Shown piece by piece: positions 8,076 through 16,401 of a DNA stretch of 64,000 nucleotides. Each line of letters begins with the position of its first letter. Position 1 is the stretch's first letter. The notes below the pieces were generated by a model. The model ran no database searches and had not been told where the DNA came from. It saw only the letters and a program-made list of their open reading frames with translations. The position numbers were made by a program, and so were the translations under genes. Source of the stretch: Arthrobacter sp. FB24 (GTDB lineage Bacteria > Actinomycetota > Actinomycetes > Actinomycetales > Micrococcaceae); NCBI RefSeq assembly GCF_000196235.1, contig NC_008541.1, forward strand, positions 372,001 through 436,000, in the 5' to 3' direction.

Positions 8076-9491
8076 ATGTCCGCGATTGTCCAGCGCATCC
8101 ACAACGGCGCCAAAGACCTGATAGTGATCCGCGATCCCCGCACGGGTGAGGAAGTGGGGTCCCTGGCGGAAGCTGAGCCCCTTCACGTTCGCCGGGCGGT
8201 CAATGCCTCGCGTGCGGCCCTTCACGATTGGGCCCGCACCCCGCCGGCCGAACGGGGTTCCTGCCTGCGGGCAGCCGCGCGCGCCCTGGCCGAAGCAGCA
8301 CCGGCACTCGCACGGATGAACAACCGCGAGACCGGACGCCCGGTGGACGAGGCCCTGGCCGGCATCGAGGCGGGCATCGCCACCCTGGAACAGTACGCCG
8401 AACTGGGTCCCGTCCACCGCGGGCACAGCCTCAGGGGAAACCCGCTGGCGTCGGATTACACCGTGGCCGAGCCGCGCGGGGTGGCGGTGCTGCTCACCCC
8501 CTGGAATGATCCCGTGGCCGTGGCCTGCGGCCTTATCGGTGCGGCCCTGGTCACCGGAAACACCGTGGTGCACAAGCCCAGCGAGCGGTGCCCCCACCTG
8601 GGTGCCATGCTGGGAGACGTCCTGGCGACTGCCGTCCCGGCTGGTGTGCTGATTTCGCTGACCGGCGGTTCCGGCGTCGGCGCCCTGCTGGCCGAACAGT
8701 CCGGCGTGGATGTGGTGGCGCACGTAGGTTCAAGCGCGGCCGGCGCCCGGATTGCCAAGGCTTCCAACGTGACAGGGGCGCACGTCATCCGTGAAAACGG
8801 CGGCAACGATCCGCTCCTGGTCGACGACGACGTCGACCCTGTCTGGGCCGCCGAGCAGGCGGCTGTGGGCGCGTTCAGCAACAGCGGCCAGATCTGCACA
8901 GCCGTGGAGCGGATCTACGTGCACCGGGCGGTCGCCGGGCCGTTCTGCGAGGCACTGGAACAGGCAGCCCGCCGCCGGAACCGGAAAGGCAGCCTGGCGC
9001 CCCTGGTTGACGTCCGCCTGCGCGACGCGGTCCACCGCCAGGTGGAGAACGCGCTCCAGGCGGGTGCGCGGGCGGTGGAAGGCGGGTCCGTGCTGGCGGG
9101 ACCGGGTGCGTACTATCCGGCCACAGTCCTGCTGGACTGCACGGCCGACATGGACATCATGGCGGAGGAAACGTTCGGCCCGGTGGCGCCCGTGCAGGTG
9201 GTGGACAGTTTCGACGACGGCCTGCGGCTGGCCGCCAAGGGTCGCTACGGCCTCGCGGCGACAGTCCTGACCGGCAGGATCGCGCACGCGCAGGAGGCCA
9301 TAGCCGCCCTCCCGGTGGGAACCGTGAAGGTCAACGCCGTGTTCGGCGGCGCGCCGGGCGGGGCTGCCCAGCCGCGCGGTGACAGCGGACACGGGTTTGG
9401 CTACGGGCCCGAATTGCTGGACGAGTTCACCCGGGTCAAGGTGGTGCACGTGGCGGCCCCGCCCAGCGGCGGCGAAAACGGCCGGCCGTGA
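8076..9491 (+). CDS. aldehyde dehydrogenase family protein
   Basis: 471 residues from the ATG at 8076, preceded by GGAAGGAGCT; upstream in-frame codons to 7992 lack a ribosome-binding site. The fold is that of NAD(P)-dependent aldehyde dehydrogenases: LLTPWNDPVAVAC, HKPSERCPHLG, the general-base glutamate in ENGGNDPLL, the nucleophilic Cys in SGQICTAVERIYV, and EETFGPVAPV. The substrate is not evident. Its stop overlaps the start of the second HldE-like gene (GTGA, 9488-9491), so the two are probably translated together. This suggests it oxidises an aldehyde connected with the heptose pathway, but that is inference. Confidence 0.85.
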   Translation: MSAIVQRIHNGAKDLIVIRDPRTGEEVGSLAEAEPLHVRRAVNASRAALHDWARTPPAERGSCLRAAARALAEAAPALARMNNRETGRPVDEALAGIEAGIATLEQYAELGPVHRGHSLRGNPLASDYTVAEPRGVAVLLTPWNDPVAVACGLIGAALVTGNTVVHKPSERCPHLGAMLGDVLATAVPAGVLISLTGGSGVGALLAEQSGVDVVAHVGSSAAGARIAKASNVTGAHVIRENGGNDPLLVDDDVDPVWAAEQAAVGAFSNSGQICTAVERIYVHRAVAGPFCEALEQAARRRNRKGSLAPLVDVRLRDAVHRQVENALQAGARAVEGGSVLAGPGAYYPATVLLDCTADMDIMAEETFGPVAPVQVVDSFDDGLRLAAKGRYGLAATVLTGRIAHAQEAIAALPVGTVKVNAVFGGAPGGAAQPRGDSGHGFGYGPELLDEFTRVKVVHVAAPPSGGENGRP

Positions 9492-11059
9492 GCGCGGCGT
9501 CGCCCGGCATGGCCGGTGAGCCTCCCGCCGCGGAAGGTGGCCCCGCCGGCCTGGACGGGCAACGTGCCCTGGCGGACTGGCTGCCCGGGCGGCTGGCCGA
9601 CATGGGGGCGTCTGTGACGGTGGTCGGAGACGTCATGCTGGATGGCTGGTGGAACGGGTCCATCGCCCGGCTCTGCCGGGAGGCGCCGGCTCCGGTGGTG
9701 GACATCAGCCGGCGTGCCTTCGCGCCGGGCGGCGCCGCCAACACCGCCATGAACCTGGCGGCCCTCGGCGCACGCGTCCGCATGGCCGGTGTGGTGGGTT
9801 GCGACGACGCCGGCCTGGAGCTGCGCCGCCGCCTCCGTGCCGCCGGAGTCAACGTCAGCCACCTCCAGGAACATCCCGGCATGGTCACCACCACCAAGAC
9901 CCGGATCAGCAGCGCCGGCCAGGTCCTGTTGCGGTTCGACGACGCCGCGCAGCGCGTTCCGCAGGACGCGCTCGCCGCACTGGCCCTCACGCTGCCCTCC
10001 GCCCTGCAGGGGCAGGATGCAGTGGTGGTGTGCGACTACGGACTGGGCGCCCTGGCCGGTCCGGTCCGGGCAGCCCTGGTGGCTGCGCTGCGCGGCCGGA
10101 CGGGCCCGCCGCTGACGGTGGTCGATGCCCACGATCCCCGCCCGTGGGCTGTCCTGCAGCCGGATGTGGCTACGCCGAATGCGCTGGAAGCCGCCGGGAT
10201 GCTGGGCATGACGTTGCCCGGCGGGGCGGACCGTGCGGATTCCCTGGCAGCCCGCCGCGACGAGCTGGCTGAAGCCGCCGGTGCACGGGCTGTGGTGGTC
10301 ACCCTGGACCGGGACGGCACGCTGCTGCTGCCCGCCGCGGGCGATAGCCACCGCACCTGGGCCAGGCCGGCCAAGGAGAAGCAGGCCTCCGGCGCGGGGG
10401 ACACCTTCGTGGCCGCACTGACGCTTGCCCGGGCGTCCGGGCTGCCTCTGACCACCAGTGTGGACTTCGCCCAGGCCGCGGCGGACGTGGTGGTCCACCA
10501 CCCGGGAACGTCGGTCTGCAGTTCGGAGGACCTCACCCGTTACCTGGCAAGTTTCGCCGACACTGCACTCAGCGCCGATGAACTGGCCCGCCACGTCGAG
10601 GGCGACCGCGCCGAGGGGCGCCGGATCGTGCTCACCAACGGCTGCTTCGATGTGCTGCACCGCGGCCATACCCGCTACCTCAACCAGGCCAAACAGCTTG
10701 GCGACATCCTGGTGGTCGCGTTGAACACGGACGAGTCGGTGCGCCAACTGAAAGGGCCGGACCGGCCCATCAACTCCGTGGCCGATCGCGCAGCCGTGAT
10801 CGCGGCACTCAGCTGTGTCGATTACGTGACCGTCTTCGACACACCCACTCCCATCCCGCTGATCGAGAAGATCCGGCCGGAAATCTACGCCAAGGGCGGG
10901 GATTACACGCCGGAGATGCTTGCTGAAACGGAAGCGGTGGAACGATTCGGCGGTGTGGTGACCATCCTGGACTACGTCCCGGACCAGTCGACTACCGGCG
11001 TCGTGCAGCGGATCCGCAACGGTGAGGGAGCCGCAGTGGGGGAGGCACCGGTCAACTAG
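9488..11059 (+). CDS. hldE: bifunctional heptose-7-phosphate kinase/heptose-1-phosphate nucleotidyltransferase
   Basis: 523 residues, GTG start overlapping the aldehyde dehydrogenase stop. Residues ~40-345 form the PfkB kinase: VTVVGDVMLDGWWNG, APGGAANTAMNLAALG, and ASGAGDTFVAAL with the catalytic Asp. Residues ~380-523 form the nucleotidyltransferase: LTNGCFDVLHRGHTRYLNQA with HxGH, YAKGGDYTPE, and DQSTTGVVQRI. This is the standard domain order of HldE/RfaE and the motifs are canonical, so this is the better candidate for the housekeeping activity of the cluster. A divergent paralogue lies at 4489-5874. The nucleotide transferred (ADP, GDP or CDP) cannot be decided here. Confidence 0.85.
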   Translation: MSAASPGMAGEPPAAEGGPAGLDGQRALADWLPGRLADMGASVTVVGDVMLDGWWNGSIARLCREAPAPVVDISRRAFAPGGAANTAMNLAALGARVRMAGVVGCDDAGLELRRRLRAAGVNVSHLQEHPGMVTTTKTRISSAGQVLLRFDDAAQRVPQDALAALALTLPSALQGQDAVVVCDYGLGALAGPVRAALVAALRGRTGPPLTVVDAHDPRPWAVLQPDVATPNALEAAGMLGMTLPGGADRADSLAARRDELAEAAGARAVVVTLDRDGTLLLPAAGDSHRTWARPAKEKQASGAGDTFVAALTLARASGLPLTTSVDFAQAAADVVVHHPGTSVCSSEDLTRYLASFADTALSADELARHVEGDRAEGRRIVLTNGCFDVLHRGHTRYLNQAKQLGDILVVALNTDESVRQLKGPDRPINSVADRAAVIAALSCVDYVTVFDTPTPIPLIEKIRPEIYAKGGDYTPEMLAETEAVERFGGVVTILDYVPDQSTTGVVQRIRNGEGAAVGEAPVN

Positions 11060-11092
11060 GGTTGAGGCATGAGCAATGCGGTGGCCGGCTAG

Positions 11093-12025
11093 ATGGCACG
11101 TAAGGGCCGGTCTGCCGGCAGGAACGCTGAACGTTCGACGCCGGGAGTAGTGGAAGTGCCCAAGGGAACCCGCCCAAACGGTCCGGTTGAGGGCGTGTAC
11201 TACATCGACACCGGGGACTGCGAGCTGATCGCGGACCAGGACAATTCGAACGGCTGGCTCCTGCGCATCAACGGCGTCATGAGCTCGCACATCGACCTGG
11301 CGGATCCGCTCTTCCTTGATTTTGAATACATGCGGTGGATGTCCGCGCTGGTCGAATCCCGGTGGCCCCGGGAGGGCAGGCCGAAGCTGCGGGCGCTCCA
11401 CCTGGGCGGAGGTGCGTGCTCGCTGGCGCGCTACTTCCATGCCGCGTACCCGGAAGCCCGCCAGGTGGTAGTGGAGCTGGACGGAAAGCTGGCGGAGTAC
11501 GTCCGAGGCTGGTTCGACCTGCCCAAGGCCCCGCTGCTGCGGCTGCGTGTGGGCGAAGCGCGTGAGGTCACCGAGTCGCTCACGCCCCAGACCCGCGACG
11601 TGGTCATCCGCGATGTGTTTGCCGGGGCGCTCACTCCACGGCCGCTGACCACGGCCGAGTTCAACGAGCATGCCAGGCGGGTGCTGGCCCCGGGCGGGAT
11701 CTACGTGGTGAATTCCGGGGACGCTCCGGACCTGAAGAACGCGCGCGAGGACGCCGCCACCATCGCAGCCGTCTTTGAGCACACCCTGATCATCGCCGAC
11801 CCCGCCATGCTCAAGGGGCGCCGGTACGGCAACATGGTGATGGCCGGCAGCGACCAGCCGTTCGACGACGACCCCCGGCTGGCCCGCAGGCTCCTGGGCG
11901 GCGGCGTCCCGGCCCACATCTGGGATGACGCCAAGGTACGTGCTTTTGCCGCCGGCGCAGCCGTCCGCCACGATCCGGCACCGCATTCGCCCGGCGCGCC
12001 GGACCAGCAGCCGGGCTCGCATTAG
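11093..12025 (+). CDS. spermidine synthase-like SAM-dependent protein
   Basis: 310 residues, ATG at 11093, 33 bases after hldE. The central LHLGGGACSLARYFHAAYPE is a class I SAM-binding loop and VVVELDGKLAEYV the acidic residue after strand 2, as in spermidine synthase-fold proteins. RDVVIRDVFAGALTPRPL follows at the position of the catalytic Asp region. This family is widespread in actinobacteria and most members are not proven polyamine synthases. No membrane domain is fused to it. Whether it belongs to the heptose operon is unclear. Confidence 0.75.
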   Translation: MARKGRSAGRNAERSTPGVVEVPKGTRPNGPVEGVYYIDTGDCELIADQDNSNGWLLRINGVMSSHIDLADPLFLDFEYMRWMSALVESRWPREGRPKLRALHLGGGACSLARYFHAAYPEARQVVVELDGKLAEYVRGWFDLPKAPLLRLRVGEAREVTESLTPQTRDVVIRDVFAGALTPRPLTTAEFNEHARRVLAPGGIYVVNSGDAPDLKNAREDAATIAAVFEHTLIIADPAMLKGRRYGNMVMAGSDQPFDDDPRLARRLLGGGVPAHIWDDAKVRAFAAGAAVRHDPAPHSPGAPDQQPGSH

Positions 12026-12193
12026 GACATCCGGCCCGTTCCCGCAACAAACGCGCAAGGCCGGTGCAACAAAGGGCGCGGCAAGCGCAAAGTTGCCTCA
12101 AGAATCGGCTTTCGGGGCTATTTTTTGCTTTTGGGCCCTACGGGCGTTGTAAGTTTGTGGAAGCTCTCCGCTTTCCCCCAAGACCGGAGGGCA

Positions 12194-12236
12194 GGAAGCC
12201 TCCGCGCTTGAGTCCCTGACTCGCGCGGGGGCTTCC
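12194..12236. terminator. hairpin terminator, probably bidirectional
   Basis: The arms GGAAGCCTCCGCGC (12194-12207) and GCGCGGGGGCTTCC (12223-12236) pair over 14 bases with one G-U, and GAGT/ACTC can extend the pairing into the loop. It lies directly after the stop of the minus-strand GAF-ANTAR gene and about 170 bases after the plus-strand spermidine synthase-like gene. The T-run is weak on both sides. The 168 bases before it (12026-12193) hold no gene I can support. Confidence 0.6.
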
Positions 12237-12237
12237 T

Positions 12238-12984
12238 TCATTCCTGCCGGATGCCTCCGCCGGGAGTTGTGCCCCCGCCGGGAAGTTCGGCACCGGAGAG
12301 GATGTCCGCGGCGATGGTGTGAAGCTTGCTGTCGCTGGCCTGAGCGGCCAGGTGCAGCAGTTCCATGGCCTGGTCCCTGCTGCTGCGGTTCTGGACCATG
12401 ATCAGCGAAACGGCGGCGTCGATGACAGCCCGCGATTTGAGGGCTGACCGGAGGTGCTCCGGATAGATCTCCGCAGGATGGACCCGGAGCGCGAGGCGGA
12501 GGATCCGGGAAATGGAATCCGTGTGCTCCTCGACGGAGGCGATGGTGGCGGCGTCGAAAGCGTCGGTGCTCCGGGCATAGCAGTTCAGGGCAGCAGCGGC
12601 GCCGGGGTCGGTGCGGATGGGGACCGCCAGGACGGAACGGATGCCTTCTCCCGAAACGGCCCGGGCGTAATTCTCCCACCGGCTGTCATTTCCCAGGTCC
12701 GGGACCAGGACCGTGTGCTGTTGCCGGAGGGCTGTCAGGCACGGACCGTCGTCGTAGGCGTACTGCTTCTCGTCCATCCGCAGCGCCTCGTTGTCGCTGC
12801 TGGCCACCGTTGCGGGGCTGCCGTCGCGCTCTACCGTGATGGCGCACAGCATGGGGTTCAGTCCGCCCAGGCGGGAGGCCGAAATAGTGGTCAGGCCCAG
12901 GAGGAACTCCGCGAAACCCGGGCTTTCCAGCAGCAGGTCCTGGAGCTGCTCAGGACTCGGAGCGTCGCCTGTGCCGGGAGCCAT
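12238..12984 (-). CDS. GAF and ANTAR domain transcription antiterminator
   Basis: 248 residues from the ATG at 12984; the frame is open to 13113 but the upstream part looks non-coding, so the start is uncertain. Residues ~15-170 resemble a GAF sensor domain (AYDDGPCLTALRQQHTVLVP is typical). Residues ~185-235 form an ANTAR RNA-binding domain: LKSRAVIDAAVSLIMVQNRS followed by the A-M-ELLHLAAQ helix. ANTAR proteins bind paired RNA hairpins and prevent termination, in response to a signal sensed by the GAF domain. The signal and target RNA are unknown. It is a monocistronic minus-strand gene. Confidence 0.85.
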   Translation of the reverse strand: MAPGTGDAPSPEQLQDLLLESPGFAEFLLGLTTISASRLGGLNPMLCAITVERDGSPATVASSDNEALRMDEKQYAYDDGPCLTALRQQHTVLVPDLGNDSRWENYARAVSGEGIRSVLAVPIRTDPGAAAALNCYARSTDAFDAATIASVEEHTDSISRILRLALRVHPAEIYPEHLRSALKSRAVIDAAVSLIMVQNRSSRDQAMELLHLAAQASDSKLHTIAADILSGAELPGGGTTPGGGIRQE

Positions 12985-13160
12985 GACGGCCTCGATCCTA
13001 GAAAGCCGGGCCCTTGGGGCCGGGCAAGAGCGGCGGACTCTTGGTCGCCCGCAGCCACGATGGTGGACATCCACAGATTCGACGCGCTCACACCAGCGAA
13101 GGCTCTCCGACATCTCCTGCTTCTGACACTACGCCGTGCCGGGGGTCATGAACATAGGCC

Positions 13161-14057
13161 CTAGCTCCTGCCTAGCAGGTGTTCCCGGTGCTCCACTGTC
13201 TGGTCCCGCAGCGCCTGCACCACCGCCGCCACAGCCGGCCGCCGCATGGAGTCGGGCCGCAGCACCATCCAGTAGGGGAGCCGCTCGGAGAAAGCATCCG
13301 GAAGCAACCGGACCAGGTCCGGGTGCAGGTCGCCCATGAAGCAGGGCAGGAAGCCGATGCCCGCACCGGCGCGGGTCGCTTCGACATGGACAAACACGTT
13401 GGTGGAGCTCAGTCCGTCCTTCATGGCCGGGACGAGCCTGCGCGGGGCGTCGAGGTCGTCCACTTGAAGCATGGAGTCCACGAAGTAGACCAGCGGATGT
13501 TCCGTCAGCTCCTCCACCGTTGCCGGTGTCCCGTTTTCGGCAAGGTAAGCCCGGGAGGCGTACATGCCCAGCACGTATTCGCCCAGTTTGAAGGCCTCGG
13601 CGCGGTGCACCTGGGGCTCGCCCACCACCACCTCGATGTCCAGCCCGGAGCGCTGCTGCAGGGCCCTGCGGGTGACGGTTACGATCTCCACGCTGAGTCC
13701 CGGATGCTTGCGCCGCAGTTTCGCCACCGCCGGCGCGGCGACGTAGGCGCTGAAGCCGTCCGTGGCCGTCATGCGGACAACTCCCGTGATGGGGTCGGGC
13801 GCCTGGCCGGGCTTGCCCAGGCTGCGCACGGCCTTCTCCACCTGCTCGGCCACCATCACGGCCTCTGCGCCCAGTTCCGTGAGTTCCCAGGCGCCGGCGG
13901 CGCGGGAGAGGACGCGGCCGCCCAGCGTTTTCTCCAGTGCTGCTATCCGGCGCGAAACGGTGGTGTGGTTCAAGCCCAGGGCCTGCGCCGCCGTCGTGAA
14001 TTTGGCTGACCGCGAGACGGCCAGCAGGACGAGGAGGTCATCAGGATTAGCTTCCAT
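13161..14057 (-). CDS. LysR family transcriptional regulator
   Basis: 298 residues from the ATG at 14057 (MEANPDDLL...), where the conserved helix-turn-helix begins; in-frame codons extend to 14120. The winged HTH reads KFTTAAQALGLNHTTVSRRI followed by ALEKTLGGRVLSR. The C-terminal effector domain is of normal length. It is divergent from the MFS transporter at 14190, and LysR proteins usually control a divergent neighbour, so the transporter and the 3-hydroxybutyrate dehydrogenase behind it are the expected targets. Confidence 0.85.
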   Translation of the reverse strand: MEANPDDLLVLLAVSRSAKFTTAAQALGLNHTTVSRRIAALEKTLGGRVLSRAAGAWELTELGAEAVMVAEQVEKAVRSLGKPGQAPDPITGVVRMTATDGFSAYVAAPAVAKLRRKHPGLSVEIVTVTRRALQQRSGLDIEVVVGEPQVHRAEAFKLGEYVLGMYASRAYLAENGTPATVEELTEHPLVYFVDSMLQVDDLDAPRRLVPAMKDGLSSTNVFVHVEATRAGAGIGFLPCFMGDLHPDLVRLLPDAFSERLPYWMVLRPDSMRRPAVAAVVQALRDQTVEHREHLLGRS

Positions 14058-14142
14058 ATCTGCAATTCTGCACACAACGAGTGCCGGTTTGGCCATTGAA
14101 TCGCGGAGTTTCTGCGGCAATACTCATCTGAGCCCATTCAGT

Positions 14143-14157
14143 GCTGTGGATCACAGC
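14143..14157. promoter_or_regulatory. palindrome between LysR regulator and MFS gene
   Basis: GCTGTG-GAT-CACAGC is a perfect 6-3-6 inverted repeat, 32 bases before the MFS start codon and 85 bases before the LysR start. Its position in a short divergent promoter region makes it a candidate binding site for the LysR protein or for a CRP-type regulator. Binding is inferred, not shown. Confidence 0.4.
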
Positions 14158-14189
14158 GCGTGTCACCGTGGACACTAAGGAGAACCAAC

Positions 14190-15569
14190 ATGAGCGTAGA
14201 ACAACGCTCTGCAACACCGGCCGCTTCCGCCCCAAAGGGCGCCGGCCTGAAGAAAATCGTCGCAGCCTCCATGGTTGGCACCGTAGTGGAATGGTACGAA
14301 TTCTTCCTCTACGCCACTGCAGCAACCCTGGTGTTCGGAAAGTACTTCTTCCCGGCCACCGGCAATGAGCTGGACGGCATCATCCAGGCCTTCATCACCT
14401 ACGCGGTCGGCTTCGTGGCCCGCCCGCTCGGCGGCATCGTCTTCGGCCAGATCGGAGACAAGCTGGGCCGCAAACCCACCCTTCAGCTCACCATCGTGAT
14501 CATCGGTGTGTCCACCTTCCTCATGGGCTGCCTCCCAGGCTTCGCTGAGATCGGCTACCTTGCCCCGGCACTCCTGGTGTTCCTGCGCTTCATCCAGGGC
14601 TTCGCGCTGGGCGGCGAATGGGGCGGCGCCGTGCTGCTCGTCGCCGAGCACAGCCCCAACGAGTCCCGCGGATTCTGGTCCAGCTGGCCCCAGTCCGCCG
14701 TTCCCGTAGGCAACCTGCTGGCCACCCTGGTCCTGTTCATCATGTCCAACGTCCTCAGCAGCGCCGACTTCCTCAGCTGGGGCTGGCGCGTGGCGTTCTG
14801 GCTCTCCGCGGTGATCGTGTTCGTGGGCTATTACATCCGCACCAACGTCTCCGAGTCGCCCATCTTCCTCGAAGCGAAAGCCCGGTTGGAGCAGGAGCAG
14901 GCCGTCAGCTTCGGCGTCGGCGAGGTCATCCGCAAGTACCCCAAGGGCATCCTGCAGGCCATGGGCCTCCGGTTCGCGGAAAACATCATGTACTACCTCG
15001 TGGTCAGCTTCGCGATCGTGTACCTCAAGAGCGTCCACAAATACGACACGTCCTCGCTCCTGCTGGCACTGCTGATCGCCCACCTCATCCACTTCCTGGT
15101 CATCCCGCAGGTGGGACGGCTCGTGGACAGCTGGGGGCGGAAGCCCGTGTACCTGGTGGGCGCCATCACCGGTGCCACCTGGCCGTTCTTCGCTTTCCCC
15201 ATGTTCGACACCAAGAACGCCGTGGTCATCGTCCTGGCAGTGACCATCGGCCTGTGCCTGCACGCGTTCATGTACGCGGGCCAGCCGGCCCTCATGGCGG
15301 AGCTCTTCCCCACCCGGATGCGCTACGCAGGTGTGTCGCTGGGCTCGCAGGTCACCTCGATCTTCGCCGGTTCGCTGGCGCCGCTCCTGGCCACGCAGTG
15401 GCTCAAGGACACCGGATCGTGGGTCCCCACCGCCATCTACCTGGTGGTGGCGTGTGCCATCACCACGGTGGCAGTGTTGAGCCTCAGGGAAACCAAGGGC
15501 ATTGCCCTCGAGGAAGTTGACCGGGCCGACGCCGAGCGCGAAGGCCTGGCGGTAGCAGCCGCACGTTGA
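14190..15569 (+). CDS. MFS transporter, metabolite:H+ symporter type
   Basis: 459 residues from the ATG at 14190, with AAGGAG 7 bases upstream; an in-frame GTG at 14160 lacks a ribosome-binding site. The N-terminal MVGTVVEWYEFFLYATAATL and the loop GQIGDKLGRKPTL are signatures of the metabolite:H+ symporter subfamily (KgtP, ShiA, ProP relatives). About 12 hydrophobic segments are present, with GWRVAFWLSAVIVF in segment 6. Substrates in the family are carboxylates, osmolytes or shikimate. The next gene is a 3-hydroxybutyrate dehydrogenase, so a short hydroxy acid or similar carboxylate is plausible. Confidence 0.85.
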   Translation: MSVEQRSATPAASAPKGAGLKKIVAASMVGTVVEWYEFFLYATAATLVFGKYFFPATGNELDGIIQAFITYAVGFVARPLGGIVFGQIGDKLGRKPTLQLTIVIIGVSTFLMGCLPGFAEIGYLAPALLVFLRFIQGFALGGEWGGAVLLVAEHSPNESRGFWSSWPQSAVPVGNLLATLVLFIMSNVLSSADFLSWGWRVAFWLSAVIVFVGYYIRTNVSESPIFLEAKARLEQEQAVSFGVGEVIRKYPKGILQAMGLRFAENIMYYLVVSFAIVYLKSVHKYDTSSLLLALLIAHLIHFLVIPQVGRLVDSWGRKPVYLVGAITGATWPFFAFPMFDTKNAVVIVLAVTIGLCLHAFMYAGQPALMAELFPTRMRYAGVSLGSQVTSIFAGSLAPLLATQWLKDTGSWVPTAIYLVVACAITTVAVLSLRETKGIALEEVDRADAEREGLAVAAAR

Positions 15570-15583
15570 GCTACTGGATTGTG

Positions 15584-15610
15584 GCCGGCTCCAGCCCTGC
15601 TGGAGCCGGC
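15584..15610 (+). terminator. intercistronic hairpin
   Basis: GCCGGCTCCAGC (15584-15595) and GCTGGAGCCGGC (15599-15610) form a perfect 12-bp stem with a 3-base loop. It stands 15 bases after the MFS stop and 36 bases before the next ATG. There is no T-run, so it may only reduce read-through or stabilise the upstream mRNA. Confidence 0.5.
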
Positions 15611-15645
15611 TGGCCCGTTGAATCATTTGAACAGGAAGGCTGGTT

Positions 15646-16395
15646 ATGGAACACACGCTGAACGGCCGCAAGGCACTGGTCACCGGAGGAGCCGGCGGGA
15701 TCGGCGCAGCCAGTGTGAGGGCCCTGGCCGCACGGGGCGCCAAAGTGGTGATCGCGGACGTGGACGAGGCCGCTGCGGCAGCACTCGCCGATGAAGTCGG
15801 CGGTACGGTCTGGGCGGTGGACCTGCTGGACGTGGATGCCCTGGCAACCACCAGCCTGGACTGCGACATCCTGGTCAACAACGCCGGAATCCAGCGCATC
15901 AGCCCTATTGAGGACTTCGATCCGGCTGATTTCCGCCGGCTCATCACCCTCATGCTGGAGGCGCCCTTCCTGCTGATCCGGGCGGCGCTGCCACACATGT
16001 ATGCGAACAACTTCGGCCGGATCATCAACCTCTCGTCGGTGCACGGGCTCCGGGCCTCCCCGTTCAAGAGCGCCTACGTTTCCGCCAAGCACGGTCTTGA
16101 AGGGCTGAGTAAGGTGACGGCGCTGGAGGGCGGGGCTCACGGGGTCACGTCCAACTGCATCAACCCCGGCTACGTGCGCACGCCCCTGGTGGAGTCGCAG
16201 ATCGCCGACCAGGCCAAGGTCCACGGCATCCCCGAATCCGAGGTGCTGGCCAAGATCATGCTCACCGAGTCCGCCATCAAGCGGCTGGTGGAGCCGGAGG
16301 AGGTCGCATCTCTGGTCGCCTGGCTCGCCTCGAACGACGCCGGCATGGTCACTGGAGCCAGCTACACCATGGACGGCGGCTGGTCGGCGCGGTAG
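15646..16395 (+). CDS. 3-hydroxybutyrate dehydrogenase (SDR)
   Basis: 249 residues with CAGGAAGG upstream of the ATG. The NAD-binding VTGGAGGIGAASV, the NNAGIQ loop, and YVSAKHG (Tyr-x3-Lys) place it in the classical SDR family. INLSSVHGLRASPFKSAYVS and NCINPGYVRTPLVESQI are typical of D-3-hydroxybutyrate dehydrogenases, including the C-terminal QI stretch used for substrate binding. It would interconvert 3-hydroxybutyrate and acetoacetate in the cytoplasm. It lies directly behind an MHS-type transporter, forming a probable uptake-and-oxidation pair. Confidence 0.8.
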   Translation: MEHTLNGRKALVTGGAGGIGAASVRALAARGAKVVIADVDEAAAAALADEVGGTVWAVDLLDVDALATTSLDCDILVNNAGIQRISPIEDFDPADFRRLITLMLEAPFLLIRAALPHMYANNFGRIINLSSVHGLRASPFKSAYVSAKHGLEGLSKVTALEGGAHGVTSNCINPGYVRTPLVESQIADQAKVHGIPESEVLAKIMLTESAIKRLVEPEEVASLVAWLASNDAGMVTGASYTMDGGWSAR

Positions 16396-16401
16396 TTTGC
16401 T

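Noticed and set aside
9401..12058. 885-codon minus-strand frame opposite hldE and the spermidine synthase-like gene
   Set aside because: Low-complexity, His/Arg/Gly-rich translation with no domain; plus-strand genes are certain.
14175..16067. 630-codon minus-strand frame opposite the MFS and 3-hydroxybutyrate dehydrogenase genes
   Set aside because: Shadow frame; the plus strand encodes membrane segments and an SDR fold.
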